A stretch of DNA of 64,000 nucleotides from Sphingomonas hylomeconis (GCF_025370105.1 NZ_JANQBK010000010.1:1-64000), one strand, 5' to 3'. Positions 27,831 to 37,323 are shown, counted from the first letter of the stretch. The notes: a model not told the origin generated them from the letters alone. Program-made: numbers and translations.

Positions 27831-29891
27831 TCACCAGACCTTCAGGCGGTCGGCCGGCGCGAGATACAGTTTCTCGCCCGGCTTGGGCTGGAACGCGCCG
27901 TACCAAGGATCCATGTTGCGCACGATCGCGGTGCGCTGTTCAGACGGGCTATGCGGATCGGTCAGCAGCCGCTGGCGCAAGGTCGCCTCGCGGTAGCTGC
28001 GCCGCCAGACCTGTGCCCAACCGAGATAGAAGCGCTGGTCGCCGGTATAGCCGTCGATCACCGGTGCCGGCTTGCCGTTCAGCGACTTCTTATAGGCATC
28101 GTAGGCGACGGTCAGGCCAGCAAGATCGGCCATGTTTTCGCCGAGCGTCAGCGCGCCCTTCACGTGCATGCCCGGCAGCGGCTCGTAGGCATCGTATTGC
28201 GCGATCACCTTTCCGGTCAGCGCGGTGAAATTCTTCACATCCTGTGGCGTCCACCAGTCGGAAAGCGTGCCCGACGCATCGTATTTCGCGCCCTGATCGT
28301 CAAAATGGTGGCTCAGTTCATGGCCGATCACCGCGCCGATGCCGCCATAGTTGACTGCCGGATCGGCGGCCGGGTCGAAGAATGGCGGTTGCAGGATCGC
28401 GGCGGGGAAGACGATCTCGACCATGCCGAAATTGGCATAGGCATTCACCGTCATCGGCGTCATGCCCCATTCCCAGCGCTCGACCGGCTTGCCCAGCTTG
28501 CCGACCTGATAGGCGGTCTGGAACTGGTTGGCGCGGACGTTGTTGCCGAACGCGTCGCCGGCGGTGATCCGCAGACCCGAATAATCCTTCCAGCGATCGG
28601 GATAGCCGATCTTGGGCACGAAGGCGGCAAGCTTGGCATGGGCCTTGACCTTGGTCTCGGGCGCCATCCAGTCGAGCTGGTCGATCCGCGTGTTCATCGA
28701 GGAGATGATGTTCTTGACCAGCGTGTCGGCCGCGGCCTTGGTTTCGGGCGGGAAATATTTCGCCACGTAGAGCTTGCTGACCTCGTCATCGAGCGCGCTG
28801 CTGGTGAACTGCACGGCGCGCTTCCAGCGTTCTTCCTGCTGGGGCGTGCCGGCCAGGATCGTGCCGTAAAAGGCGAAGTTCTCGTCGTCGAGCGGCTTGG
28901 GCAGCACGTCGGCGAAATTGCCCAGCGCGTTGACGATGAGCTGATCGCGCAGCACGTCGATCGGTGCGGCCTTGATCAGCCGGGCGATGCCGGCAACGGC
29001 GCTGGGCTGCGCCACGACCAGATCGCTGACCGTGGCAACGCCGCCAGCCTTGATCATCGCCGCAAAGTCGATGCCCGGCGCCAGCTTCTGCACCTGGGCG
29101 AGCGTCATCTTGTTATAGGTCTTGGTCGCGTCGCGGCTGTCGATCCGGGTCCAGCTGACCTGCGCAATGGCGGTTTCGAAATCCACGATCGCCTTTGCAC
29201 GCCGCGCCGCATCCGGTTCGCCGGCCAGCGTCAGCATCTTGGCGATATGCACTTGGTACGCCGCCTTGGCCTCGGCCAGCTTTGCATCCTTGCTGAGATA
29301 ATAATCACGATCGGGCAGGCTCAGCCCGCCCTGATAGATGCCGAAGATATAGGCGTTGGGATTCTTGTCGTCCTGGCCGACACCGGCATTGATCGGCCCG
29401 CGCACGCCGATTGTCGACAGCTCGCCGATCAGCGCGGAATAGCCCGACTTTGGCGTCGCCTTGATCCGGGCGAGCAGCGGCTGGACCGGTGCCAGCCCCT
29501 TGGCGTCGATCGCCGCGCGATCGAGATAGGTGGCATAGGCGACGCCGATCTTGGAATTGGGATCGCTGGCCACGCCGTCGAGTATCTCGCGGGTGCGCGA
29601 TTCGGACAGGTCGGAAAGGATGTTGAACGCGCCGTAGTTCGATTTGTCCTGCGGGATTGGCGTGTTCTTCGCCCAGGTACCGCTGGCATAACCGTAGAAA
29701 TTGTCACCCGGCTGGACGGTCTTGTCCATGCCGGCCTCATCGAATCCGAACGTCCCATAAGCAGGCTTCGGCGTGGTCACGGTGCCAGCGATCGGCGTGA
29801 CGGCTGGGGTATCGGCCAGCGGCTGCTCGGTTGTGGTCGCACAGCCGGCGAGCATGGTGGCGGACATAAGAAGGGCGAGCGACAATTTCAT
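27831..29891 (-). CDS. M13 family zinc metallopeptidase, predicted lipoprotein
   Basis: 686-residue neprilysin/PepO-like endopeptidase. The signal peptide ends in a lipobox (MLAGC, Cys17), so the protein is probably lipid-anchored at the periplasmic side. The N-terminal M13_N domain starts near residue 50 (FDEAGMDKTVQPGDNFYGYA). The catalytic domain carries HELSH at 524-528 (two zinc His and catalytic Glu) and GENMADLAG with Glu585, the third ligand. It degrades oligopeptides in related bacteria. It is upstream of cckA on the same strand but separated by a strong hairpin. Confidence 0.93.
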   Translation of the reverse strand: MKLSLALLMSATMLAGCATTTEQPLADTPAVTPIAGTVTTPKPAYGTFGFDEAGMDKTVQPGDNFYGYASGTWAKNTPIPQDKSNYGAFNILSDLSESRTREILDGVASDPNSKIGVAYATYLDRAAIDAKGLAPVQPLLARIKATPKSGYSALIGELSTIGVRGPINAGVGQDDKNPNAYIFGIYQGGLSLPDRDYYLSKDAKLAEAKAAYQVHIAKMLTLAGEPDAARRAKAIVDFETAIAQVSWTRIDSRDATKTYNKMTLAQVQKLAPGIDFAAMIKAGGVATVSDLVVAQPSAVAGIARLIKAAPIDVLRDQLIVNALGNFADVLPKPLDDENFAFYGTILAGTPQQEERWKRAVQFTSSALDDEVSKLYVAKYFPPETKAAADTLVKNIISSMNTRIDQLDWMAPETKVKAHAKLAAFVPKIGYPDRWKDYSGLRITAGDAFGNNVRANQFQTAYQVGKLGKPVERWEWGMTPMTVNAYANFGMVEIVFPAAILQPPFFDPAADPAVNYGGIGAVIGHELSHHFDDQGAKYDASGTLSDWWTPQDVKNFTALTGKVIAQYDAYEPLPGMHVKGALTLGENMADLAGLTVAYDAYKKSLNGKPAPVIDGYTGDQRFYLGWAQVWRRSYREATLRQRLLTDPHSPSEQRTAIVRNMDPWYGAFQPKPGEKLYLAPADRLKVW

Positions 29892-29981
29892 GAAACGCGA
29901 CTCCGGTACGTGGATGCCGCCTGTTCCACCCGGCCAATACGCTTGTCAAATATTGGTAACAGATCTTACCGGATTTCTAGT

Positions 29982-30557
29982 TCAGCCCGCGCGATCGTGC
30001 CGATGGCGCCACTTGTGCGCGATCCACAGCCGCCACCCGAGCGCCGTCAGCGCATAGCCGGCGACCGAGAGGACCACCGTGATGACCAGCAGCCCGAGCA
30101 GTGTCGCCGGTAGCGCCCCCGCCCACAGCCAGTGCAGCCAGCCGGTATTCGCCGCGACGGTGTCCGCGATCGGCTGGCCGGGTACCTTTTCATCGAAGCG
30201 CAGGATCGAATGGCCGAGCCAATAGGCCGCCACCCACAAGGGCGGCGTGGTCAGCGGGTTGGTGATGAACGTGGTCGCCGCCGCGGTCGGGATATTGGCC
30301 CGGAACGGCAGCGCGAAGATCGCCGACAGCACGATCTGGGCGACCGGAAACAGGATACCGGTGACCATGCCGAGCGCCACACCACGCGGCACCGAGCGGC
30401 GCGTGAAGCGCCACAATTCCGGCGCAAGCACGCGATGCGCGACGGGCTTGAGGAAACGGTTGTGCTCTAGGCTCTCGCGCGTCGGCATCGAGCGACGCCA
30501 CCATGACGCCAGCCGCGTGAACAGGCCAGGCTTGGACGCGGGAGGTCCGTCAGCCAC
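29982..30557 (-). CDS. DUF2062 membrane protein
   Basis: 191 residues with a short basic N-terminus ([19 protein letters not shown]) and three or four hydrophobic helices: [40 protein letters not shown], and [16 protein letters not shown]. The [11 protein letters not shown] motif is characteristic of DUF2062. The function is unknown. The start is placed at GTG 30555-30557, overlapping the smpB stop (GTGGCTGA), which implies translational coupling with smpB; a GTG two codons upstream is equally compatible. Confidence 0.82.
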   Translation of the reverse strand: MADGPPASKPGLFTRLASWWRRSMPTRESLEHNRFLKPVAHRVLAPELWRFTRRSVPRGVALGMVTGILFPVAQIVLSAIFALPFRANIPTAAATTFITNPLTTPPLWVAAYWLGHSILRFDEKVPGQPIADTVAANTGWLHWLWAGALPATLLGLLVITVVLSVAGYALTALGWRLWIAHKWRHRHDRAG

Positions 30558-31032
30558 GATCACGCATGATCCTGCCCTGTTCGCGCTTCCAGTCGCGTTC
30601 TTTGATCGTGTCGCGCTTGTCGTGCGCCTTCTTGCCCTTGGCCAGGGCAAGTTCGATCTTTGCCTTGCCCGACGGGTTAAAATAGATCGACAACGGGACG
30701 AGCGTCATGCCGTCCCGCATCACCGCCCCGAACATCTTCTTGATCTCGCGCTCATGGAGCAGGAGCTTACGCGGGCGCTTGGGTTCGTGGTTGAACCGGT
30801 TGCCGTGGCTGAACTCGGGAATGTTCGAATTGATCAGATGGACCTGCCCATCCTTCACTTCGGCATAGCTCTCGACGATCGAGCCCTGCCCGGTGCGCAG
30901 GCTCTTCACCTCGGTGCCGACGAGCGCGATGCCTGCCTCGAACACCGTTTCGATAAAATAGTCGAATTTCGCGCGCCGGTTCTCGGCGACGATCTTGGTC
31001 TTTTCGAAAGCGGCGGGTTTTGGTCTGGCCAT
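30550..31032 (-). CDS. smpB: SsrA-binding protein SmpB
   Basis: Partner of tmRNA in trans-translation rescue of stalled ribosomes. 160 residues from ATG 31030-31032: [20 protein letters not shown], the [12 protein letters not shown] strand, the [23 protein letters not shown]-binding loop, and a basic C-terminal tail ([20 protein letters not shown]) that enters the empty mRNA channel. The frame is open upstream but the family starts here. The tmRNA gene itself was not seen in the window. Confidence 0.96.
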   Translation of the reverse strand: MARPKPAAFEKTKIVAENRRAKFDYFIETVFEAGIALVGTEVKSLRTGQGSIVESYAEVKDGQVHLINSNIPEFSHGNRFNHEPKRPRKLLLHEREIKKMFGAVMRDGMTLVPLSIYFNPSGKAKIELALAKGKKAHDKRDTIKERDWKREQGRIMRDRG

Positions 31033-31212
31033 GGGAGGCAGCGATGTAGGCGCGGCGGCGGCGGAAGGAAAGCACGTGGCCGCGCTTTTCGTCGGCACGA
31101 CGGTTCCACCCGCCAGATGGATCATCGCTATTGCAATAATACGTACTTTTCCGGAGCGCCGACATCGCCCATAGGCCGCTCCGACAACGGTGTCAGGGAT
31201 CCGGGCCTGTAT

Positions 31213-31734
31213 ATGTTCAAACGTTTTGCCGAATTGCGCGCGCAGAAGCATGCGCGCGCGACACGATCCCCCTTGGACATCGCCCGCGGCATGATCGCCG
31301 CACGACGCGCGTTGCAGCGCCATCTGCCGGTTCACCTGTTGCATGATCCGGGCCTGGACATGCTGCTCGCGCTGTTCGTCGGTGAACATGAAGGCGTGGC
31401 GATGGGCGGGGCAGAGCTGGCAACGACCACCACGGTCGGCCCCGCCATCGCTGCCCACCTGATCAAGGCGATGGCGGCATTGGGGATGATCGAGGAAGAT
31501 GTGACGATCACGCTCACTGCGCAGGGCAGGTCGGCAGTGGCGGCGGCAATCGCCGCGGTCGGCGCGGCGCAGATGGCCCCGGATTATGCCAGGCGGCCGC
31601 GTTTGCGGATGCTATATCAGCGCGATCAACACGACGCGGCGATGCGCGTCACGAGCATGGCAAATCCCGGCCAGCCGTCGTTTGCAGGGCTAAAATCCGG
31701 GACGCCGAACCAGCAACGCCTTACCGTTCAATAA
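31213..31734 (+). CDS. Hypothetical protein with probable winged-helix fold
   Basis: 173 residues, no family recognised with certainty. After a basic N-terminus ([18 protein letters not shown]), the region of residues 17-110 reads like a winged helix: [16 protein letters not shown], then [13 protein letters not shown], a recognition-helix-like [20 protein letters not shown], and a wing-like [17 protein letters not shown]. This resembles transcription regulators typical of sphingomonads that pair short-lived activity with growth phase, but that is only a guess. ATG 31213 is used; the frame is open upstream over smpB antisense and should not be extended. It diverges from smpB (180 bp). Confidence 0.6.
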   Translation: MFKRFAELRAQKHARATRSPLDIARGMIAARRALQRHLPVHLLHDPGLDMLLALFVGEHEGVAMGGAELATTTTVGPAIAAHLIKAMAALGMIEEDVTITLTAQGRSAVAAAIAAVGAAQMAPDYARRPRLRMLYQRDQHDAAMRVTSMANPGQPSFAGLKSGTPNQQRLTVQ

Positions 31735-31800
31735 CGTCCGCGACGCACGCCCTTTGCCCACAAAGGCCGGGGCTGTGCCCGCGGTGACCGCCCTGCCCGC

Positions 31801-33795
31801 TCAGCCGGGCCGGCCCTTGCCGAGATACCAGCTGATCTTGTTGGTCGCACCTGCCGAGCGTGCACGCTGCGGGTTCAGCAGGTCGTAGACGACAGCATTT
31901 TCCAGCACGCGCTGAACGTAGTTGCGCGTCTCCTGCAACGGGATCGCCTCGATCCAGTCGATCACGTCGACCGAGCCGGTCCGCGGATCGCCATTGGCCC
32001 GCAGCCATTTGTTCACGTTGCCCGGGCCGGCATTGTACGCCGCCACGGCCAGCGGATAACTGCCGAACTGGGCATAGATGCGCTGAAAATAGCTCGAGCC
32101 GAGTTGGATGTTGTAATCCGTGTTCACCGTCAGCGCTGCCGCATCGTACGACAGGCCGAGCTTGCCGGCCTGCTCGCGCGCCGTGCCGGGCATCAGCTGC
32201 ATCAGCCCGCGCGCCCCGGCATGGCTGATCGCGGCGCGATCGAACTGGCTTTCCTGGCGCGCGATGGCATGGATCATCGTCCAGTTGGCGGCGTGCGAAT
32301 CGGGCACGCGCACGCTGGGGAAGGCAATTGTGGTATAATCGGTAAGGCCGTTCTGCGCCGCGCTGCGCCCGACCATCACGCCGAGATCGGGCCGGCCCAT
32401 CAGCCGCGCCAGCTCGGTCGCCAACGTGTGATCGGTGTCGCTCTTCGCGTCGATCGCGATCTGCCGGACGAACAGGCTTTGATCCTCCCAGCGCCCGACC
32501 AGCCCGAGATATTGCGCGACACGCACCGTTTCGCGACCGAAGAATGCCGTGCGCGTTGCCGGATCGACGCTGCGCGCGACCGGCTCGACCGGCGGGGTCA
32601 GCGAGCGACCGAGCCGCTCGATCGCGAGTTGACCGTAGAACAGATCGCGATAGCCCGCGGCGCGCGTATAGAATGCCGTAGCATCGGCCTGGCGCCCGGC
32701 CGCCTCCGCGGCGCGGCCGGCCCAATAATAGCCCTTCGACTGCGACTGCGGCGTCGCCGAACCGCGCGCATAGCGATCGAACATGCCGATCGCATCCACC
32801 GGCCGGTTGGCCTTCTTCATCGCCTGTTGCCCGGCAAGCCACACCAGGCTGGTATAATCGTCGCGTTCGCCGAGCGGCGTACGGCTGACGTCGGTTCCGG
32901 CGGGATAGGCGTCGTCGACCCTGCTGGCGATATCGTAGGCAAGCTGGGCCTGCCCGTCATTGGCCGCTTCGCGCGCATTGGCGAGCAGCACTTCATACCA
33001 TTTTTCGACGTCGCCGGGTCGGCTGGCCAGCGCACGCGGGCGGGCCAGCCAGGCACGCGCGCTGGGCGCGGCCGCGCTGTTGCGGAGCCAGGTCGCGCGA
33101 TCGGCGATATAGCCGGGATCGCTGGCGCCCAGCGCCTCGGTCTGCGCCGAGCGTTGCGCGGCATCCGGTGCATTGGTGCGGAACGCAAGCCGCGCCTCGA
33201 ACAGCGCGCGCTTGCCCGGGCTGGTAAAGGCCAGTTGCCGTGCGGCGGAGGTGGTTGCCCCCTGCCACAGCAGTTCGTCCATCCGCGCGTCGTGATCCGC
33301 CGGGGTGAGTGCGCCGGAGAAGCTCGAGACGAGCAGCGCTTCATCGGGCACCGACAGCACGCCGGTGACCCACGCCTTGCGGGCGGCGGCATAGGCGGCA
33401 TCGCGCTGACCGGTGACCGACAGCGCCTGGGCATAGGCCGCGCCGCCGCTGGCGGTGAGCGGCGGGAAACGCGTGAAGAAGCTCACAACGGTTGCCGGCA
33501 CCCCGTTGCCGTTGGACAGCGCGCGCTCGGCGGTGCGGCGCATCGCAGCCTCGCCCGGCCAGCCGGGATGCGCGAGCAGGAAGCGGGCGTAGGAATCGAA
33601 CGGCAGACTGTCGGTCTGGCGTAGCGCATTCCACTGTCCGACGGCCGAAGCGAGGATGGCATCCTGCGGCGCGGCCTGGGTCTTGAGCAATTGCTGCGCG
33701 CGGCCCCAGCCGAGCTGTTCCTGCGTGGCAGTGGGAAGCGCGACACCGGAAGCAGCGGCGGCGAGCAGGGCGATTTCGAACAAAGCTGGTAACAT
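31801..33795 (-). CDS. Soluble lytic murein transglycosylase (Slt70-like)
   Basis: 664-residue periplasmic enzyme cleaving the MurNAc-GlcNAc bond with 1,6-anhydro formation. It has an N-terminal signal peptide (LPALFEIALLAAAASGVALP), a long alpha-superhelical U/L region of Ala-rich helix pairs (residues about 40-490), then the SLT catalytic domain: catalytic Glu515 in IARQESQFDRAA, ARGLMQLMPGTA, and AVAAYNAGPGNVNKWL. Domain order matches Slt70. It is divergent from dapA; a small palindrome sits between them. Confidence 0.92.
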   Translation of the reverse strand: MLPALFEIALLAAAASGVALPTATQEQLGWGRAQQLLKTQAAPQDAILASAVGQWNALRQTDSLPFDSYARFLLAHPGWPGEAAMRRTAERALSNGNGVPATVVSFFTRFPPLTASGGAAYAQALSVTGQRDAAYAAARKAWVTGVLSVPDEALLVSSFSGALTPADHDARMDELLWQGATTSAARQLAFTSPGKRALFEARLAFRTNAPDAAQRSAQTEALGASDPGYIADRATWLRNSAAAPSARAWLARPRALASRPGDVEKWYEVLLANAREAANDGQAQLAYDIASRVDDAYPAGTDVSRTPLGERDDYTSLVWLAGQQAMKKANRPVDAIGMFDRYARGSATPQSQSKGYYWAGRAAEAAGRQADATAFYTRAAGYRDLFYGQLAIERLGRSLTPPVEPVARSVDPATRTAFFGRETVRVAQYLGLVGRWEDQSLFVRQIAIDAKSDTDHTLATELARLMGRPDLGVMVGRSAAQNGLTDYTTIAFPSVRVPDSHAANWTMIHAIARQESQFDRAAISHAGARGLMQLMPGTAREQAGKLGLSYDAAALTVNTDYNIQLGSSYFQRIYAQFGSYPLAVAAYNAGPGNVNKWLRANGDPRTGSVDVIDWIEAIPLQETRNYVQRVLENAVVYDLLNPQRARSAGATNKISWYLGKGRPG

Positions 33796-33815
33796 GTGGA
33801 CAGCCTACGCCAGGC

Positions 33816-33828
33816 GACAGTAACTGTC
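33816..33828. promoter_or_regulatory. Small palindrome in the slt/dapA divergent region
   Basis: GACAGT-A-ACTGTC, 6-bp arms around one base, between the start codons of the transglycosylase gene (33795) and dapA (33883). Operator-like in size and place, but no known regulator matches; chance occurrence is possible. Confidence 0.3.
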
Positions 33829-33882
33829 AGTGAACAAAAATCGGCAGCGGGCTCTTTTCCGCGCCCCAGGAGCAGATAAACC

Positions 33883-34764
33883 ATGTTTTCCGGATCGATC
33901 CCGGCGCTCGTCACGCCGTTCGCGCCCGACGGTGCGTTCGTCGAAAGCGCGTATCGCGAATTCATCGAGTGGCAGATCGCCGAGGGCTCGTCGGGCCTGG
34001 TGCCGTGCGGCACCACCGGCGAGGCGGCAACGCTCTCGGCCGATGAGCATTACGATGCGGTGCGCGTGTGCGTCGATCAGGCCCGCGGCCGCGTGCCTGT
34101 GATCGCCGGCGCCGGCTCGAACGACACGCGCGTCGCGATCCAGAACATCCAGGCCGCCAAGGATGCCGGCGCGGATGCCGCGTTGATGGTGCCGCCGTAT
34201 TACAACCGCCCCAACCAGGAGGGCATTTTCCGCCATTTCGAAGCGGTGGCCAATAGCTGCGATCTGCCGATCGTGCTCTACAACGTACCCGGCCGCACGG
34301 TCACCGATATCGCGGTCGAGACGGTCGGCCGGATCGCCAAGGCGTTTCCGAGCGTCGTCGGGATCAAGGACGCGACCGGGATCATCCAGCGCGCCTCGGC
34401 GCAGCGGCTCGCCTGTGGGCCCGATTTCTGCCAGTTGTCGGGCAACGACGACATGGCGCTGGGCTTCAATGCGAGCGGCGGGGTGGGCTGCATCTCGGTC
34501 ACCGCCAATGTCGCGCCGCGGCTGTGCGCCGAGTTCCAGGCGGCCTGCGCGGACGAGGACTATACGCTCGCGCTCGATCTGCAGGATCGCCTGTTTGCGT
34601 TGCACACGGCGCTGTTCACCGATGCCTCGCCGGGGCCGGTCAAATATGCGCTGAGCATGATCAAGCCGGAATGGCCGATGGCGTTGCGCCTGCCAATGAC
34701 GCCGCCGAGCGAGGCGAGCCGTGCGGCGGTGGATGCAGGGCTGCGGACCGCCGGGCTGCTGTAG
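33883..34764 (+). CDS. dapA: 4-hydroxy-tetrahydrodipicolinate synthase
   Basis: Condenses pyruvate with aspartate semialdehyde in the diaminopimelate/lysine pathway, feeding peptidoglycan. 293 residues, (beta/alpha)8 barrel: FSGSIPALVTPFAPDG at the start, GTTGEAATLSADEH, IVLYNVPGRT with the catalytic Tyr, GIKDATGII with the Schiff-base Lys, and LSGNDDMAL. GGAG lies about 10 bp before the ATG. Divergent from the lytic transglycosylase. Confidence 0.96.
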   Translation: MFSGSIPALVTPFAPDGAFVESAYREFIEWQIAEGSSGLVPCGTTGEAATLSADEHYDAVRVCVDQARGRVPVIAGAGSNDTRVAIQNIQAAKDAGADAALMVPPYYNRPNQEGIFRHFEAVANSCDLPIVLYNVPGRTVTDIAVETVGRIAKAFPSVVGIKDATGIIQRASAQRLACGPDFCQLSGNDDMALGFNASGGVGCISVTANVAPRLCAEFQAACADEDYTLALDLQDRLFALHTALFTDASPGPVKYALSMIKPEWPMALRLPMTPPSEASRAAVDAGLRTAGLL

Positions 34765-34777
34765 GAACCAATATGCT

Positions 34778-34858
34778 GGCACCGCAGGGATCTTCCCGGG
34801 GGCGGGCGCAGCGCCCCTCCCCGGGAAGACCCCAGCGTTCACCCTGGCTGGCGGTGCC
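34778..34858. terminator. Nested hairpin between convergent dapA and amidohydrolase
   Basis: Three concentric inverted repeats: GGCACCGC/GCGGTGCC (34778-34785, 34851-34858), TCTTCCCGGGG/CCCCGGGAAGA (34791-34801, 34819-34829), and GGGCGC/GCGCCC at the tip. It fills the 98-bp gap between the dapA stop and the amidohydrolase stop. Likely a bidirectional terminator, possibly derived from a repeat element. Confidence 0.6.
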
Positions 34859-34862
34859 GGCC

Positions 34863-36137
34863 TTACTTCACCCGCACCCCGCCCTTGATCACTGCGCTGA
34901 CCTTTTCCAGCAGGCGCACGTCGGCCAGCGGGTCACCGTCCACCGCGACGATATCGCCGTAGCGCCCGACCGCGATCGCGCCGACATCACCGGTCTGGCC
35001 GAGCGCCTCGGCGGCGTCCGAGGTCGCGGCGCGGATCGCGCCCAGCGGCGTCATGCCCCATTCGACCATCTTGGCGAACTGCCGGCCATTGTCGCCATGC
35101 GGATAGACGCCGGCATCGGTGCCGAAGATCATCCGCACGCCCGCCTTCACCGCGCGCTGGAAGGTCTGGCGCTGCTTGAGCCCGATGATCTTCTCCTTGT
35201 CCAGGCTCTCCTGCTCGGTGCCGTTGGCGGTGCCCGTCGCCAGGATATAATCGTCGTTATAGATATCCATGTCGAACCAGGTGCGCTTCTGCGCGGCGAG
35301 CTTGAGCGTCTCGTCCGACGCCAGACTGCAATGTTCGATCGTGTCGATCCCGGCGAGGATCGCGGCGCGGATTCCCTCGTCGCCATGCGCATGCGCCGCG
35401 ACCTTGATGTGCAGCATGTGCGCTTCGTCGGCGATCGCCTTCATCTCTTCCAGGCTCAACTGCTGCCCGCCAACGCTGTCGCCGAGCGAGAACACCCCAC
35501 CGGTGGCGCAGATCTTGATCACCTGCGCGCCATATTTGTGCAGCCACCGCACCTTGGCGCGCGCTTCGTCCGGCGAATTGACCACGCCCGGGCTCTTGCG
35601 GTCGAGCGAGGGCGGCAGGCTATTGTCATCGCAATGCCCGCCGGTCGCGCCGATCGCCAAACCGGCGGTGGTGATCCTGGGGCCGATTGCCCAGCCACCA
35701 TCGATCGCCTCGCGTAGGCCGACATCCTGAAAGTCTGCCGCGCCGACATTGCGCACCGAGGTAAAGCCCGCGTCGAGCGTCTTCTTCGCATTGGCGACGC
35801 CGACCGCACTCCAGAAGCTGTCGGTATATTGCAGGCCGCGATAGCCGCCGATTTCGGCCAGCGACGTCAGGTGCACATGCATGTCGATCAGCCCGGGCAG
35901 GATCGTCTTGCCGCCCAGGTCGATATGCTTGATGTCGCCGCCGAACTTGATCGTCCGGGCATCGGCAATGCCGGTGATGCGGCCGTCGACGATCGTGACG
36001 GCGGGATGCTCGACCACCTTTCCGGCAAGAACGTCGACCATCCGGTCGGCTGTCACGATCACCGTCTCGGCCGCAGCGGGCGGGGCGGCGGCGGCAGTCA
36101 GGGCAAGCGACGCCAGCAGCGTGCGGACAGATTTCAT
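34863..36137 (-). CDS. Exported amidohydrolase (imidazolonepropionase/prolidase-like)
   Basis: 424-residue metal-dependent hydrolase with a Sec signal peptide (LLASLALTAAAAPPAAAE). The barrel shows the metal ligands: HVH in LPGLIDMHVHLTS, Lys in VIKICATGGVF (likely carboxylated), His in VAAHAHGDEG, His in TIEHCS, and Asp in FGTDAGVYPHG. These are features of the subtype that includes Xaa-Pro and ochratoxin-type carboxypeptidases. A periplasmic role in hydrolysing aminoacylated or cyclic amides is plausible, but the substrate is unknown. It stands alone; a second, unrelated amidohydrolase occurs at 52.4 kb. Confidence 0.88.
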   Translation of the reverse strand: MKSVRTLLASLALTAAAAPPAAAETVIVTADRMVDVLAGKVVEHPAVTIVDGRITGIADARTIKFGGDIKHIDLGGKTILPGLIDMHVHLTSLAEIGGYRGLQYTDSFWSAVGVANAKKTLDAGFTSVRNVGAADFQDVGLREAIDGGWAIGPRITTAGLAIGATGGHCDDNSLPPSLDRKSPGVVNSPDEARAKVRWLHKYGAQVIKICATGGVFSLGDSVGGQQLSLEEMKAIADEAHMLHIKVAAHAHGDEGIRAAILAGIDTIEHCSLASDETLKLAAQKRTWFDMDIYNDDYILATGTANGTEQESLDKEKIIGLKQRQTFQRAVKAGVRMIFGTDAGVYPHGDNGRQFAKMVEWGMTPLGAIRAATSDAAEALGQTGDVGAIAVGRYGDIVAVDGDPLADVRLLEKVSAVIKGGVRVK

Positions 36138-36498
36138 CGATGCGATCCCCCTCTTTCTAGCCGATTACTGTGGCGTGCGCGGGACGGGTCTGTCCAGCAT
36201 CGACGATCACCGAAGAAAAATATCTTCGTGGCCACCGAAATCCTGCCAAACGCTGCTTGCGCCACACGATTAAGATAAACCGCAGTACAATACCGGATAT
36301 TATTGGCATAGAACGTGGCCAAGCAGTATGATGATTGTACCAAGCCGAGTCTTCGACTCGATTTGCAGGGTCCTGTAACATCAACGTAGTATTTCTCGCC
36401 CTTCATCGATTGACGACGTTGTCTTCTGCGCAAGACAAAGCTTTAACGCAACTTTGTTCATTCGACTTTGGCGGGAATCATCAGAGAGGAATGATGTG
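36138..36498. promoter_or_regulatory. A+T-rich leader region of the lectin gene
   Basis: 361 bp without a convincing gene, visibly richer in A+T than its surroundings. It holds a hairpin CGAAGA-N6-TCTTCG (36211-36228), a second hairpin CGAGTC-TTC-GACTCG (36346-36360), and three GANTC sites (36347, 36355, 36475), the CcrM methylation sequence. No solid -35/-10 pair was identified; TTGACG at 36410 is a weak candidate. Promoter for the lectin is expected here. Confidence 0.5.
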
Positions 36499-37323
36499 AT
36501 GACCGTATACAATACACAAAATCAGTGGGGCGGCAGCAGCGCGCCGTGGAACGATGGCGGCGTGCTGAGCATCGGTAATCGCGCCGACCAGCAGCCGATC
36601 GCCCTGTCGATCAGGTCGGACGACGGCGGACAGACCTTCACCGTCACAATGACCTATCAAGGCGAGGGGCCGATCGGCTTTCGCGGTACTTTGACGACCA
36701 CCCACACCTATCAGGTCGAGAACCAGTGGGGCGGCGATGCGGCGCCGTGGAACGATGCCGGCCTGTTCCTGCTCGGCGCGCGCGCCGACCAGAAGCCGAT
36801 CGCGTTCGAACTCGCCTCCAACGACGGCGGCCAGACGCTCCGTGGCACAATGACCTATGACGGCGAAGGCCCGATCGGCGTGCAGGGAACGCTGTCCGAG
36901 GGCGTCGCTTTCGTCGCGGCCAATCAATGGGGCGGCAGTAGCGCTCCGTGGAACCCGGGCGGCCTGTGGGTGATCGGATGCCGTGCCAATCAGCCGGTGG
37001 TGGCACTCGATGTGACCAGCGACGATCAGGGCAACACGCTCAACGGCTGGATGACATATTTCGGCGAAGGCCCGATCGGCTTCAGGGGCAAGCGGACGAT
37101 GGCCGACACCTATGCGGTCGAGAACCAATGGGGCGGCGACAGCGCACCGTGGAATCTCGGCGGCACCTGGGTGCTCGGCTGTCGTCCCGATCAGGGGGTA
37201 GTGGCGATCAACGTCAACAATGCCGGCGGCAACGGTCTGTCCGGCACGATGACCTATACTGGCGAAGGTCCGATCGGGCTCGAGCTTGTCCCCGGCACGG
37301 TCAAGGCGCTGTCCCACGCCTGA
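36499..37323 (+). CDS. OAA-family (Oscillatoria agglutinin homologue) lectin, four repeats
   Basis: 274-residue protein made of four tandem repeats of about 67 residues (roughly 1-67, 68-134, 135-201, 202-268). Each has NQWGG(S/D)xAPW near its start and MTYxGEGPIG near its end, the signature of the Oscillatoria agardhii agglutinin family, whose members bind the core of high-mannose glycans through the WGG loop and an Glu-Gly loop. OAA has two repeats; myxobacterial MBHA and Burkholderia BOA have four, as here. No signal peptide, as in other members, so a cytoplasmic or non-classically released lectin is expected. Repeats 3 and 4 are closest to the family consensus. ATG 36499 follows AGAGGA. 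The biological ligand is unknown. Confidence 0.93.
   Translation: MTVYNTQNQWGGSSAPWNDGGVLSIGNRADQQPIALSIRSDDGGQTFTVTMTYQGEGPIGFRGTLTTTHTYQVENQWGGDAAPWNDAGLFLLGARADQKPIAFELASNDGGQTLRGTMTYDGEGPIGVQGTLSEGVAFVAANQWGGSSAPWNPGGLWVIGCRANQPVVALDVTSDDQGNTLNGWMTYFGEGPIGFRGKRTMADTYAVENQWGGDSAPWNLGGTWVLGCRPDQGVVAINVNNAGGNGLSGTMTYTGEGPIGLELVPGTVKALSHA

Noticed and set aside
30247..31212. Upstream extension of the winged-helix-like gene over the smpB region
   Set aside because: It is antisense to smpB and the DUF2062 gene, and high-GC third positions keep such frames open by chance.
36346..36360. Hairpin CGAGTC-TTC-GACTCG as a transcription terminator
   Set aside because: It has a short 6-bp stem and no T-tract, and it lies upstream of the lectin rather than after a gene. 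It was kept only as part of the regulatory region.
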